Assembly: GCA_942493035.1 (NCBI GenBank)
Contig: OW818666.1
Coordinates: 3,224,001 to 3,288,000 of the forward strand
From: WRGT01 sp942493035
GTDB lineage: Bacteria > Spirochaetota > UBA4802 > UBA5550
Length of the DNA stretch: 64,000 nt
Reading direction: 5' to 3'
Below, in pieces: positions 1 through 8,717 of this stretch. Under the pieces are notes generated by a model that worked only from the letters and a program-made list of their open reading frames with translations, was not told the DNA's origin and ran no database searches. Made by a program: the position numbers and the translations under genes. The stretch's first letter is position 1, and each line of letters opens with the position of its first letter.

Positions 1-100
1 AAAATCGAAAAAAAATTACTTACTTATACGATATTGGCATTAAACTCTTAATGCGGCAAAACTACTCAAACTCCATAAATAAAAAGATGAATTAACCTTC

Positions 101-131
101 TTGACAAATACTCTTCAGCTCCCCCTGTTAT
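101..131 (+). promoter_or_regulatory. possible promoter of the PhnA-like gene
   Basis: A TTGACA hexamer lies at 101-106. The best -10 candidate, TGTTAT at 126-131, is 19 bases away, which is long, so the call is weak. The sequence upstream (1-100) is AT-rich and shows no gene. Confidence 0.3.
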
Positions 132-167
132 TATTAAATAAAATAGTAAACATAAAGAGGAAACTAA

Positions 168-377
168 ATGGATGTTAAAGACAGCAATGGCGCAATATTA
201 GAAGATGGTGATTCAGTTCAGGTTATAAAAGACTTAAAAGTAAAAGGAGCTTCGGACACTCTGAAGAGAGGGACAGTCATTAAAAATATTAAGCTTACAT
301 CAAAGGCCGAAGAGATTGAATGCCGCATCGGCAAGAGTACAATCGTTCTTAAAACATGTTTTATGAAGAAAGTCTGA
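168..377 (+). CDS. short PhnA-domain (YjdM-like) protein
   Basis: A 69-residue protein matching the C-terminal domain of the PhnA/YjdM family. The hallmark stretch is DSNGAILEDGDSVQVIKDLKVKG near the N-terminus (residues 5-27), followed by KRGTVIKNIKL and a final FMKKV. Full-length PhnA proteins carry an N-terminal zinc ribbon with four cysteines; this one starts directly at the SH3-like barrel and has no such ribbon, a stand-alone form known in many bacteria. AGAGG at 156-160 is a good ribosome binding site for the ATG at 168. Despite the family name there is no evidence of phosphonate metabolism nearby, and the true role of the family is unclear. Confidence 0.85.
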   Translation: MDVKDSNGAILEDGDSVQVIKDLKVKGASDTLKRGTVIKNIKLTSKAEEIECRIGKSTIVLKTCFMKKV

Positions 378-486
378 TTTTTTTGATCCGCGACTGATAT
401 ACAGTTATCATTGTTTTAAGCAATAACGATTTTCATTCACCGGATCATCAACAAAACTTCAGATATTACTCAGAAAAGGGGTCCAT

Positions 487-1437
487 ATGAAAACAAGACA
501 ACTCGGAACAAGTGAACTTCAAGTAACAGAGATAATTCTCGGCACATGGGCAATCGGCGGAACCATGTGGAGCGAGTATGATGAAGCGGATGCGATACTT
601 GCTATCGAAGCAGCCATTGACAACGGGATTAACTGCATCGACACTGCTCCGGCTTACGGTGCTGGTCATGCAGATGAGCTTATAGGTTCTATTATTTCAG
701 GCAGAAGAGATAAAGTATTGATTGCATCAAAATGCGGACTCGATATTGAAAACGGTTACAGGCACAATCTAAAACCGGAATTTGTACAATACGATCTTGA
801 ACAGTCGCTGAAGAGACTCGGTACAGACTACATCGATCTCTATCAGATCCACTGGCCCGATCCAGCAGTACAGATTGAAGACACCATGAAAGCTTTGATG
901 AAGGCGAAAGAATCGGGAAAGATACGATACATAGGTATATGCAACTTTTCAGGTGAACAGCTGAAAGAGGCAATGAAGTATGGCGAGATAGTCTCTTACC
1001 AGCCGAACTACTCACTCCTTGAGCGGGAGATTGAATCTGACCAGATGAAGGTGTGCGTTGATAATAGTATTGGAATTATTTCATACGGTTCTCTCGGTGC
1101 GGGTATGCTTACGGGGAAATACAAGGAACTACCTCAATTCAAAAAAGGTGACGCACGGAATTTTTTCTATAAATTTTTCAAGAAACAGTACTGGACTGAA
1201 GTAAAAGCGGTTGTTGACAAAGTATCAGAAATTGCAAAAAGAAGATGTGTTAAACCGGGACATGTTGCAATTGCCTGGAATCTTTCGAAAGCAGGAGTTA
1301 CAGCAGCAATTGTCGGAGCACGAACCGCACAGCAGGTTCTGGATAATCTCGGAGGATCAGGTCTGGTTCTTACTGCAGAAGAGATTGCGGAACTTGACAG
1401 AGTTTCGGAGAATGTGTACGGAATTGCGGCGGAGTGA
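487..1437 (+). CDS. aldo/keto reductase
   Basis: A 316-residue soluble NAD(P)H-dependent oxidoreductase of the aldo/keto reductase superfamily, normal length for the family. The catalytic tetrad is visible: Asp and Tyr in IDTAPAYG (about residues 45-52), Lys in IASKCGL (about 80) and His in YQIHWPDP (about 120). The C-terminal NADP-binding region contains AAIVGARTAQQV. An AAGGGG ribosome binding site sits just before the ATG. It resembles the YajO/Tas/general-stress branch, which reduces aldehydes and ketones, but the substrate cannot be read from sequence. It stands alone between the PhnA-like gene and a repeat, so context adds nothing. The family call is firm and the substrate unknown. Confidence 0.93.
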   Translation: MKTRQLGTSELQVTEIILGTWAIGGTMWSEYDEADAILAIEAAIDNGINCIDTAPAYGAGHADELIGSIISGRRDKVLIASKCGLDIENGYRHNLKPEFVQYDLEQSLKRLGTDYIDLYQIHWPDPAVQIEDTMKALMKAKESGKIRYIGICNFSGEQLKEAMKYGEIVSYQPNYSLLEREIESDQMKVCVDNSIGIISYGSLGAGMLTGKYKELPQFKKGDARNFFYKFFKKQYWTEVKAVVDKVSEIAKRRCVKPGHVAIAWNLSKAGVTAAIVGARTAQQVLDNLGGSGLVLTAEEIAELDRVSENVYGIAAE

Positions 1438-1509
1438 CTGTATGATTATGCATCAATAATTAAAGATATAAACTGTTGTGTTATAAATAATTTATCAGCC
1501 ATAAACTTT

Positions 1510-1621
1510 AAATCCCCCCGTTTCGCATCGCTCAACATCCCCCTTTAATAAAGGGGGTTATGAAATCCAGAAAGTTTAAACCCTCTTTATCAAAGAGGGT
1601 GGCCGATAGGCCGGGAGATTT
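1510..1621. repeat. palindromic repeat family B, copy 1
   Basis: The ends form an inverted repeat, AAATCCCCCCG against CCGGGAGATTT, enclosing two more hairpins: CCCCCTTTAATAAAGGGGG and ACCCTCTTTATCAAAGAGGGT. A second copy lies at 34047-34171. The layout is that of a small non-autonomous palindromic element rather than a simple terminator. It fills the gap between the aldo/keto reductase and the convergent outer-membrane-protein gene, and may also serve as a terminator. Confidence 0.75.
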
Positions 1622-1704
1622 ATCGGTATTATACAGAAAACTATTTGATGAAAATTCATCCGGCCACGACACTATTACATGGAGCATGAAGTAAAAGACG
1701 CATT

Positions 1705-3081
1705 TCAGAATGTCAGTTTACCCGAAATGTATACCATATCATTTGCATCGAACTGCCCTATATCCGTATCTGTATCACCCTCTACAAACCATCCGCCAAG
1801 TGTAAGCTCAAAGTTATCTGCCAGTTTCAGCATAAACTCGGCATTTCCATATACGCTTTTGTCACCAGTGTCGTAAGCTCCCTGAGATGAGACACGGAAC
1901 TTCTGATTAAACATAAAGTAACGGATGTTCCAGATTATCAGATTTGTATACCGTTCATCAGCAAGACCCTCTTCGTAACCTTTAATTATCTTCTGATGGA
2001 ACTGCAGATTAAGATAAAGATCATCGAAGATGAAATTTTGATCATCAAATCCGGCAGTATACTCAATGTAGTCTTTCTCCACTGTACCGTTTCCTCCAGC
2101 AATCAAATCCTCCGCAAGAGAAGAGACCATAATATTCCCTGAAGGCGAATTGCTGTCGTAGGCAAAAAATTTACCCCTCTCAAAATAAGCAGCCTCGCCT
2201 CGTATTGAAATTCCCCATAGCAGTGCCCGTTGGAAATCGAATCCGAACATCTGAATCTTTTTATATACCGGAGATATAACTATCGGAGGTACACCTGCAA
2301 ACTCCATTTCGTATACAGGGAGACGGTCATATCCGTAGAAATAATTGCCATGCATGTCCACATCAAGTATAGTTAATCCCGCTCGTCCCGCATAACTGCT
2401 GCTGGAAATTTTTTCTTCAGGGAGTACTGGATCCTCCAGATTAAAAAGAATTGTATTTTCTGATATTCCGCGCAGCTGACTGGTTACAAAAACTGATGAT
2501 GCCATCTCTGATGGACGGAACTCCGGCACAGCAACTCCTTCAATGAAAAAGTTTTCGGTAAAAAAAACTGACATGGAACCGCTTATTACTCCATATTTTC
2601 TCTCACGTATCGGTGTAAAATAAAGATTTGAATAATCCTGGGGATTGATAATATCCACAGGCTTTACTTCATCCGATGTTCCCCATGTGTAGATAAGGCG
2701 ACCCATTTTGATGTTTACACTATCTATGAACGATTCGAAGTATATATCATGACTGATGTATGCTTCACGAAGATAAACTCTTTTTGATCCGGTATCATCT
2801 CTGAGATAATTCCCATAGTTTTCTTCACCTTCATCGGGTCGGAGAGAATCATCCTCACCGCGCAGTATCACTTTCACTTCAGTGTTTTCAAAACTCTCAT
2901 TGAATACAATATCCGCTTTAAGATAATTACGGTAGAGATCACCCTCATGAATACCGGTCTGGTTTTTTACACTTACATCACCGGTTATACCAATTGCAGC
3001 ATAGGCAGGAAAAGCACTGTTTAAAGAAGCGGCTACTGCTGCTGTCAGAATTATTTCAAGAAAAATATTTTTCTTTTTCAT
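1705..3081 (-). CDS. predicted outer-membrane beta-barrel protein (DUF1302-like)
   Basis: A 458-residue exported protein. Residues 1-29 form a signal peptide (MKKKN, hydrophobic core, AYA cleavage motif). The mature part alternates amphipathic strands rich in Tyr, Phe and Asn and ends in SGKLTF, a typical barrel C-terminus. The N-terminal third, with GRLIYTWGTSDEVKPVDIINP at about residues 127-147, resembles the DUF1302 family of outer-membrane proteins that are encoded beside RND/MMPL exporters. It is the last gene of a TetR-MMPL-LolA-like-OMP operon, starting 14 bases after the LolA-like gene, with AGGA before the ATG. It probably forms the outer-membrane end of a lipid or hydrophobic-compound export route. 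Export and barrel are well supported; the family name is less certain. Confidence 0.75.
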   Translation of the reverse strand: MKKKNIFLEIILTAAVAASLNSAFPAYAAIGITGDVSVKNQTGIHEGDLYRNYLKADIVFNESFENTEVKVILRGEDDSLRPDEGEENYGNYLRDDTGSKRVYLREAYISHDIYFESFIDSVNIKMGRLIYTWGTSDEVKPVDIINPQDYSNLYFTPIRERKYGVISGSMSVFFTENFFIEGVAVPEFRPSEMASSVFVTSQLRGISENTILFNLEDPVLPEEKISSSSYAGRAGLTILDVDMHGNYFYGYDRLPVYEMEFAGVPPIVISPVYKKIQMFGFDFQRALLWGISIRGEAAYFERGKFFAYDSNSPSGNIMVSSLAEDLIAGGNGTVEKDYIEYTAGFDDQNFIFDDLYLNLQFHQKIIKGYEEGLADERYTNLIIWNIRYFMFNQKFRVSSQGAYDTGDKSVYGNAEFMLKLADNFELTLGGWFVEGDTDTDIGQFDANDMVYISGKLTF

Positions 3082-3095
3082 AACAATCCTGCCTG

Positions 3096-3884
3096 TTACT
3101 GCTCAGCCCATTTAGCGCTCATTCTGTTACGGTTAAAATATCCCTGGTTCAGCGCTTTCTCCTCTGCAGTGGTTACATTAAGTGTTGTCTGTCGTTTTTT
3201 CTGAATATCAACAACCTCAAGGAACATCGGAACATTTAAATTGTTTCCTATATTCCTGATCTGCCCGGCGCGCATGGTCTTGACAACTCTGCCTGAACGG
3301 CCGTAGAATTGAACATTTAGCGGAGTCATTGTAGCCTTATCTATTACAACAATATGTTTACTGTACTTCGAGGAACTGTTTTTAGGGAGTCTCTCAATTA
3401 CATAACAATCCGATGCTCCGGCCTTCTGATCCGCCAGGCGCTTATAATTATAATCTGCAATACGCGATCCGCCAAGATCTTCATTGCTGAAATCTGTATC
3501 AACGAAATTATTCTCACGGTCCGAACCCTCTATCTGCCGCGGACTCCCCACAGATGGAAGGTAAAGATACTGAAGATTATCTTTACCGGGACGCTCTACT
3601 GTAAGCATTGTTGTTCCGCTGTAGGATGAGTCTGTAAACCTGATCAAAGCCTGTGTAAGTCCACCTTTGGTGACACTTAAGACCATGGCTTTACGTGATT
3701 CAGTGGAACCGTTTTCCATATTTTTCATAACAAGCTGACCTTTAAGCATAATCCCCGACGCAGACTTATTAACACTATGCGCCCTCTTTGCAATCTCCTC
3801 CCCTGAAAGATTATCCTGCGCAGATACAGCACCGGCAAGTGTTAGTAAACCACCTGTGATTATGAGACCGATTATTTTTTTCAT
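3096..3884 (-). CDS. LolA-like outer-membrane lipoprotein-sorting protein
   Basis: A 262-residue periplasmic protein. A signal peptide covers residues 1-22, ending AVSAQ. The mature protein has the half-barrel pattern of the LolA/LolB superfamily: GIMLKGQLVMKNM, ALIRFTDSSYSGTTMLTVERPG, LQYLYLPSVGSPRQIEGSDR, then FVDTDFSNEDLGG, a signature of the subgroup encoded beside MMPL exporters. This group is thought to ferry lipids or lipoproteins between membranes. It sits between the MMPL exporter and the outer-membrane protein, so a periplasmic shuttle role fits. AAGGAG precedes the ATG. A 113-bp inverted-repeat element separates it from the upstream MMPL gene. Confidence 0.85.
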   Translation of the reverse strand: MKKIIGLIITGGLLTLAGAVSAQDNLSGEEIAKRAHSVNKSASGIMLKGQLVMKNMENGSTESRKAMVLSVTKGGLTQALIRFTDSSYSGTTMLTVERPGKDNLQYLYLPSVGSPRQIEGSDRENNFVDTDFSNEDLGGSRIADYNYKRLADQKAGASDCYVIERLPKNSSSKYSKHIVVIDKATMTPLNVQFYGRSGRVVKTMRAGQIRNIGNNLNVPMFLEVVDIQKKRQTTLNVTTAEEKALNQGYFNRNRMSAKWAEQ

Positions 3885-3977
3885 TTCTTTCTCCTTTGTA
3901 TATTGTGATTTATTCGTTATACAAATTATGATGATTTTTTGTTAACCCTATTCAATCATTTCAACCATCTCATCCCA

Positions 3978-4090
3978 GCCCCCTAAATCCCCCGGAGGGG
4001 GACTTGAAAAAATGTTTATAAACAATAAAAGCTTAAAGTAATTATCAGTAATTACTATATTCAAGTCCCCTCCCGGGGGATTTAGGGGGC
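3978..4090. repeat. MITE-like repeat with 31-bp terminal inverted repeats (family C)
   Basis: The left end (3978-4008, beginning GCCCCCTAAATCCCCCGG) and the right end (4060-4090) are reverse complements over 31 bases with two mismatches. They enclose about 51 AT-rich bases. The element lies inside the export operon, between the MMPL exporter and the LolA-like gene, where the transcript would fold into a long hairpin. No target-site duplication was seen. Confidence 0.8.
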
Positions 4091-4110
4091 GATAAGTTTT
4101 GTTCGTTATA

Positions 4111-6633
4111 TTATTGCTTAGCCATCCTGCCTGAAATCTTCAGCGCCGCTGGAATAATTATTATTGCTGCAAATCCTGTTGATGCCACTGTAAATGCAAT
4201 CAGTCCGCCGAACTGCTGTATGATCGGAAATTTTGAAAACATCAGTACAAGAAATCCCGCAGTAACTGATACTACATTCGAAAGTATAGCTCTTCCTGTC
4301 CCTTCGTATGTCCTGGCAACAGCTGCATCTATGTCGCCGCTCTCCGCATATGATACACGGTACTGATTTATAAAGTGGATAGAGTAATCGATCCCCATAC
4401 CTATAGAGATAGATGCCACAACGGAAGTGACCGCATTCAATGGAATCCCGAGAAATCCCATAACCCCGAAGTTCATGGCAATACCTACAATAAGAGGGAT
4501 CATTGAAATAACTGTAAGACTGAAACTCTTGAATATCATAACCATCAAAAACGCAACCAGCGCGAGAGAGGCCAGCAGACTGCTCACCTGACCCTGGACG
4601 ATAAGACTGTTTGCCTCCAGCACAAGATCCATAAAACCTGAAGATTCAACTTTTACTTTATTCTCTTTCCTGAATGATTCATCAAAATATCCCAGTGCAT
4701 AATCCCTGATCTTCATCTGATCAGAAACTTTACCCCGCTTCATACTTATGTGAATACGAAGCTTATCAAGATTTCTTGTTATCACACCGTCAATGTCACC
4801 GGAATAGAGAAGCATATACTCCCGTGTCATTGCGGCATTATCGGGCAGACGGTTATACTCAGCCTTGCCTCCATTTATCTCCTGATTCATTTTTTTCAGA
4901 TAATCATTTACAGAGATTGTCTTCCCGACATCGCTGTATTTTGTTACTATTTCATTCTGGAGATTCTGCACTTTTTCAAGTATTGCCGGAGTAATCACTT
5001 CGGAGCCATCGGTTGTTTCAATATTGATATCCAGAATCTGAGTCCCGGCGAGTTTACTGTTAAGATGATTTTCAGCTATTTTGATATCCGAACCATCCTG
5101 AAAAAAATCCATAGAGTTCATACTCAGTTCCATCGATTTTAAACCGTATAACGAAACACAAATAATAAGAACGCTGATTACCATTACAGCCCCGGGCCGG
5201 CTGCCGGTGTATTTCCTCACCAGTCGCAGAAAACGTAAACTTAAATCGGAAGAATTGTTTTCTTTTTCTACAAATTTCACATGAGGTTTTTTACTTTTTT
5301 TAATTATAAGAAAAACGGGAATGAATACAATTGAAACTGCCAGAGAATAGAATACTCCAATGCCTGTAATTATACCGTAATTTTTAATATGAGTCATACT
5401 CGATGTAGCGAGTGAACCGAATCCGACAACTGTTGTAAGCGCCGCCATAATTATAGCAAGCCCGCTTACCCTCATACTATCCATTGAGGATTCATATCTT
5501 GATTCTTCATGACTCATGTAATAGTGAGTCATAAAGTGAATTCCATACGCGCTGGCTACTGCTGCAAGAACCGTCGGCACAGTAATGCTCACCATGCTCA
5601 TGGGAATCCCGAGTACAGCCATTGTCCCGATTGTCCAGGTTACAGAGATAATTATCGCCATCATCGGAAAAACGACACCCTCGTAGTTTCTGAAAACTAT
5701 CCATAGAATTATAATCATTACAATAAGAACAAATGGAAGGAGCCAGCCGAGATCACTCCTTGTTGACGAGCTGACTTTATCAGATACTACAGGCTCTCCT
5801 GCAATATATACGCTGAGCCCCTTTACATTATTTTCTTTAATATTCTTCTCAATAGCAATATCAAACTTCTGCCGCAGATTTATATCAATGGAGTTCATCT
5901 CGATAGACATAACTGTAAGGGTGTCATCATCTGAAAAAAGAATTTTATCATATATGTCCCAGCTCTTCACCTTATCACGCATCGCAGCAACAGAGCTGTC
6001 ATCAATTTTGTCCGGATCAATGAGCTTATCTACTACAAACTTATCACCCTCACCACGGACGTAGTCGATGTTGAGAACTGATTTAATATCATTTACCGGA
6101 AGTTTATAAAGCTCCAGAACTCTCTCAACTGAAACCTTTGAAACTGCAGAAGAAATTTTTTTTGCACTATCAGCATCAAGAAACATTTCAGAGCTTAAAC
6201 GATCGGGAGTTTCAAGAAGAGATTTAAGCTCATCCTTCCCGCGCACTTCATTCTGATTGACTATCTCAATCAGCTTCACAGATTCATCAGTACTGAGTCC
6301 GAGTTCACGCGAAATGTTTTCTGCAGGGAAACTCCAGTTAAGTCTCTCCACCATACCCTTGATCCATTTGATATACTCAAGAGTCTCCTTTGAATATGCA
6401 TTCTTTGATTCAACGCCGATAAAGATCATCTGACTTGTACCGAACACTCCGTCATAATGATCAAGAGCAGCACGATGAGGATGATCAACTGCAAGAAAAT
6501 TTTTTATATCATTGTCGAACTTTATATATGGGATTGCGATTAAAAACAGCAGTGTTATAACAATGCCGCTGAGAGCTGTCAGCCGCGGTTTTTTATACAG
6601 AATAGAAAGTATTGATAACAATCGATTATACAT
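4111..6633 (-). CDS. RND-superfamily (MMPL-type) exporter
   Basis: An 840-residue inner-membrane protein with the two-fold RND layout: TM1 near residues 17-36, a large periplasmic loop to about 295, a block of five helices (about 297-445), TM7 near 480-500, a second periplasmic loop to about 690, and five more helices to the end. The motif GMGIDYSIHFINQYR (about 764-778) and its first-half counterpart AYGIHFMTHYY are typical of MMPL/HpnN-like lipid exporters. It lacks the membrane-fusion partner of drug-efflux RND pumps; a LolA-like protein and an outer-membrane protein follow instead, which suggests lipid export. It starts 14 bases after the TetR gene with an AGGAG site, so regulator and pump are co-transcribed. 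Substrate unknown. Confidence 0.9.
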   Translation of the reverse strand: MYNRLLSILSILYKKPRLTALSGIVITLLFLIAIPYIKFDNDIKNFLAVDHPHRAALDHYDGVFGTSQMIFIGVESKNAYSKETLEYIKWIKGMVERLNWSFPAENISRELGLSTDESVKLIEIVNQNEVRGKDELKSLLETPDRLSSEMFLDADSAKKISSAVSKVSVERVLELYKLPVNDIKSVLNIDYVRGEGDKFVVDKLIDPDKIDDSSVAAMRDKVKSWDIYDKILFSDDDTLTVMSIEMNSIDINLRQKFDIAIEKNIKENNVKGLSVYIAGEPVVSDKVSSSTRSDLGWLLPFVLIVMIIILWIVFRNYEGVVFPMMAIIISVTWTIGTMAVLGIPMSMVSITVPTVLAAVASAYGIHFMTHYYMSHEESRYESSMDSMRVSGLAIIMAALTTVVGFGSLATSSMTHIKNYGIITGIGVFYSLAVSIVFIPVFLIIKKSKKPHVKFVEKENNSSDLSLRFLRLVRKYTGSRPGAVMVISVLIICVSLYGLKSMELSMNSMDFFQDGSDIKIAENHLNSKLAGTQILDINIETTDGSEVITPAILEKVQNLQNEIVTKYSDVGKTISVNDYLKKMNQEINGGKAEYNRLPDNAAMTREYMLLYSGDIDGVITRNLDKLRIHISMKRGKVSDQMKIRDYALGYFDESFRKENKVKVESSGFMDLVLEANSLIVQGQVSSLLASLALVAFLMVMIFKSFSLTVISMIPLIVGIAMNFGVMGFLGIPLNAVTSVVASISIGMGIDYSIHFINQYRVSYAESGDIDAAVARTYEGTGRAILSNVVSVTAGFLVLMFSKFPIIQQFGGLIAFTVASTGFAAIIIIPAALKISGRMAKQ

Positions 6634-6647
6634 ATTTACTCCTCTGC

Positions 6648-7232
6648 TTATATTTTATGCTCTACGGAATTTATGCATCCGTGAAGCATATACCGGAGAG
6701 CCTCTCTTATCTTTTCTGTTGCATCCTCCTGCGAGTCGCTGTACTTGACAAAAAATATCATAATTGCAGCAAGCATCTGACTCATATGCTCAGGCCTGAT
6801 CTCTTTCCGGAGATAACCTTTATCAACACCATTCTGAAAGAAATCTCTCATATGGCTGTTCACCTGTTCATTCTCCCGTACAATCTCGGCTTCAATGTCA
6901 GGATACTCGTGAAGAATGTCCTTATATCTGTTGATGTAACTGTTCTTCAGCAGTTCAGGAATTTTAAAAATTATCAGATCTATATATTCACCGAAGTCCG
7001 GGCCGCTCTGAAGTATCTGAAAAAACGCCTCTCTGTTCTCCCGGATATTCTCGAAGACGATATCGTGAACAAGCTGCTCCTTTGTGCTTATTATCTTATA
7101 AAGAGTCCTTTTGGTGATCCCTGCGGCAGAGGCAAGATCATCCATACTCCACCCCTTTACCCCATAGCTGGAGATAAAATTCTTAGCGCTCTTTAAAACA
7201 CGCTCTTCCATTGCTTTATTTTTTGATTTCAT
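6648..7232 (-). CDS. TetR/AcrR-family transcriptional regulator of the export operon
   Basis: A 194-residue regulator. The N-terminal helix-turn-helix is clear: VLKSAKNFISSYGVKGWSMDDLASAAGITKRTLYKIISTKEQL (about residues 13-55). The rest is a helical ligand-binding domain of ordinary length. It is the first gene of the operon that continues into the MMPL exporter, LolA-like protein and outer-membrane protein, so it most likely represses its own operon and is relieved by an exported or membrane-derived ligand. Directly upstream are two copies of a GTATACTATA box spanning the promoter. The upstream sequence is so short that the proximal box abuts the ATG; no good Shine-Dalgarno sequence is visible. 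Confidence 0.9.
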   Translation of the reverse strand: MKSKNKAMEERVLKSAKNFISSYGVKGWSMDDLASAAGITKRTLYKIISTKEQLVHDIVFENIRENREAFFQILQSGPDFGEYIDLIIFKIPELLKNSYINRYKDILHEYPDIEAEIVRENEQVNSHMRDFFQNGVDKGYLRKEIRPEHMSQMLAAIMIFFVKYSDSQEDATEKIREALRYMLHGCINSVEHKI

Positions 7233-7281
7233 TATAGTATACCCAATAACCCTATATAGTATACTTGGTATATTTAATCAA
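7233..7281 (-). promoter_or_regulatory. promoter and tandem operator of the TetR-MMPL operon
   Basis: On the minus strand TTGATT (7276-7281), a 17-base spacer and TATATA (7253-7258) form a good promoter. The decamer GTATACTATA occurs twice in the same orientation, at 7233-7242 and 7255-7264, exactly 22 bases apart; one copy covers the -10 and the other touches the start codon. This is the expected place for an autorepressing TetR protein to bind. The binding itself is inferred. Confidence 0.6.
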
Positions 7282-7314
7282 GATTTTTTTTATTTTTACA
7301 GCACAATTTAGTGA

Positions 7315-7429
7315 AGGTAGCAAATTTTTTTTGGGTGCACAGCGCTCCGCGCTGTGCAGGAAATGGGGGATTACGGGGGCTTTGCCCCCGTAATCCCCCA
7401 TTTCCTGCGTATGCGAAGCATACGCACCC
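7315..7429. repeat. three-hairpin palindromic element, family A copy 1, interrupted by IS30
   Basis: It starts AGGTAGCAAATTTTTTTTGG, the end also seen at 25319 and, reversed, at 63139. Then come a hairpin (7336-7358, TGCACAGCGC stem), a perfect 23-bp core palindrome (7358-7406) whose arms contain GGGGGATTACGGGGGC, and a third hairpin (7407-7425, GCGTATGC stem). The right end is missing where the IS30-family element begins at 7430. Confidence 0.85.
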
Positions 7430-8527
7430 CCTGAATTCAAGTTTGAAATGCAAAAGGAAATTAAAATAGTAGCCTCATGAGAAATCTCCATAAAGGATTG
7501 AGTCGACCAAAACCAAATCCGAGAGAGATACCCATGAGGCATTTTAAACAAGTACAGTTTGAAGAAAGATTTGTCATGCAAAAAATGATTTATTCAGATA
7601 AGCCTGTGAAAGAAACTGCTGAATTATTAAATCGTGATAAATCAACAGTTTATCGCGAAATTGATAGGAATAAAACAAAAGGCTATCATGCACAAGAAGC
7701 TCAAGCGGAATATTTAAAGAGGAAAAATTTAAAAAAAAGAAAGCTTGATGTCAATGGCTTACTGCGTTTGATAGTTATAACCTTTTTAAGGAACGGCGAT
7801 TCACCCGAATTAATTTCTCAATACCTAAAGACAATGTTTCTGGAAGATGCATCAATGCACTTATCACACGAATCTATATATCAGTGGTTGTATGCTCAAA
7901 AAAATGAAAAGGGTGAATATCGTTTTACTCAATTTTTATTTATAAAACGGAAGAAACGCCAAAATCGCTCAAATACCTATAAAAACAGGGCAAAAGATCC
8001 TTCGAAAAAGAATATAAGGGAACGCCCTGAAGAAGCAAATGATAAAAGCGAAATAGGCCATCTTGAGGGGGATCTGATTGTAAGCTCTGGAAATGATGCA
8101 TATCTTCTTACTCTTGTGGAAAGAAAAGCAGCATTTACATGGGGTATTAAATTGCCTTCAAAAGATGCGGAAACTGTTACACGAGGAATTACAGAGGCTT
8201 TGGGTTCATTACCTGATGGATTTATTAAATCAATTACATTTGATAATGGTTCAGAATTTTGCATGCATAAGACAATTGAAAATGCTCTTAACTGTAATGT
8301 ATATTTTGCTGATCCTTATTCCTCATGGCAACGAGGTCTTAATGAACATATAAATGGGCGTATCAGATATTATCTTCCAAAGAAAAAAAGTTTCGCACAC
8401 TTGACAGATGAATTTATTGATGATAGTATTTTTTCTATAAACGCAAGGCCGAGAAAATCCCGTGGTTGGAAATCTCCTGCTGATATTTTAAACTCCCATC
8501 TTGTCGCATTTCAAACTTGAATTCAGG
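7430..8527 (+). mobile_element. intact IS30-family insertion sequence
   Basis: A 1098-bp element bounded by perfect 22-bp inverted repeats, 7430-7451 (CCTGAATTCAAGTTTGAAAT...) and 8506-8527. It carries one transposase gene whose last codons lie inside the right repeat. The flanks share CCC (7427-7429 and from 8528), consistent with the 2-3 bp target duplication of this family. Size and layout are normal, and it looks capable of transposition. It sits inside a family A palindromic element; IS30-type elements are known to favour palindromic targets. Confidence 0.93.
7534..8520 (+). CDS. IS30-family transposase
   Basis: A DDE-type transposase of 328 residues from the ATG at 7534, whose first residues MRHFKQVQFEERFVMQKMI match the usual IS30 beginning; an in-frame ATG at 7477 would add 19 residues of no recognisable sequence. 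The N-terminal helix-turn-helix is visible (ETAELLNRDKSTVYREI). The catalytic triad is in place: Asp in IGHLEGDLIV, Asp in ITFDNGSEF, and Glu in RGLNEHINGRIRYYLPK, the family signature. GAGAGA precedes the start. The frame is intact and the stop codon lies in the right inverted repeat. Confidence 0.95.
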   Translation: MRHFKQVQFEERFVMQKMIYSDKPVKETAELLNRDKSTVYREIDRNKTKGYHAQEAQAEYLKRKNLKKRKLDVNGLLRLIVITFLRNGDSPELISQYLKTMFLEDASMHLSHESIYQWLYAQKNEKGEYRFTQFLFIKRKKRQNRSNTYKNRAKDPSKKNIRERPEEANDKSEIGHLEGDLIVSSGNDAYLLTLVERKAAFTWGIKLPSKDAETVTRGITEALGSLPDGFIKSITFDNGSEFCMHKTIENALNCNVYFADPYSSWQRGLNEHINGRIRYYLPKKKSFAHLTDEFIDDSIFSINARPRKSRGWKSPADILNSHLVAFQT

Positions 8528-8717
8528 CCCCACAGAATTTACCCCTCTGAAAAAAATATTGACAAATACCACTCTCAGAAAGACCTTTTAATTTGATTTT
8601 ATCAGGGTTTCAGAGGCCTAAACCGCTAAAAAAGCCCGTTAAGGGCACTCCTGTTACTAGAACATAAGTTTCTGCGAACCCTTTAGAATACAAAATGTCA
8701 CGAATTAAGAGGACCAA

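Noticed and set aside
4750..5142. 130-residue plus-strand open frame inside the MMPL exporter gene
   Set aside because: It is antisense to a clear RND transporter, has no ribosome binding site and no recognisable protein features.
6612..7196. 194-residue plus-strand open frame opposite the TetR gene
   Set aside because: It is the complement of a well-supported TetR regulator; the translation shows no domain.
7252..7581. Minus-strand open frame containing MGDYGGKAPVIPH
   Set aside because: It is a translation of the family A palindrome. The same GDYGGxAPVIPH peptide appears wherever the repeat occurs (25.4 and 31.9 kb), and the frame crosses into the insertion sequence.
8528..8717. Possible T-box riboswitch upstream of ileS
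   Set aside because: Two small hairpins are present, but the T-box sequence and the specifier-loop layout are not found, and no terminator precedes ileS.
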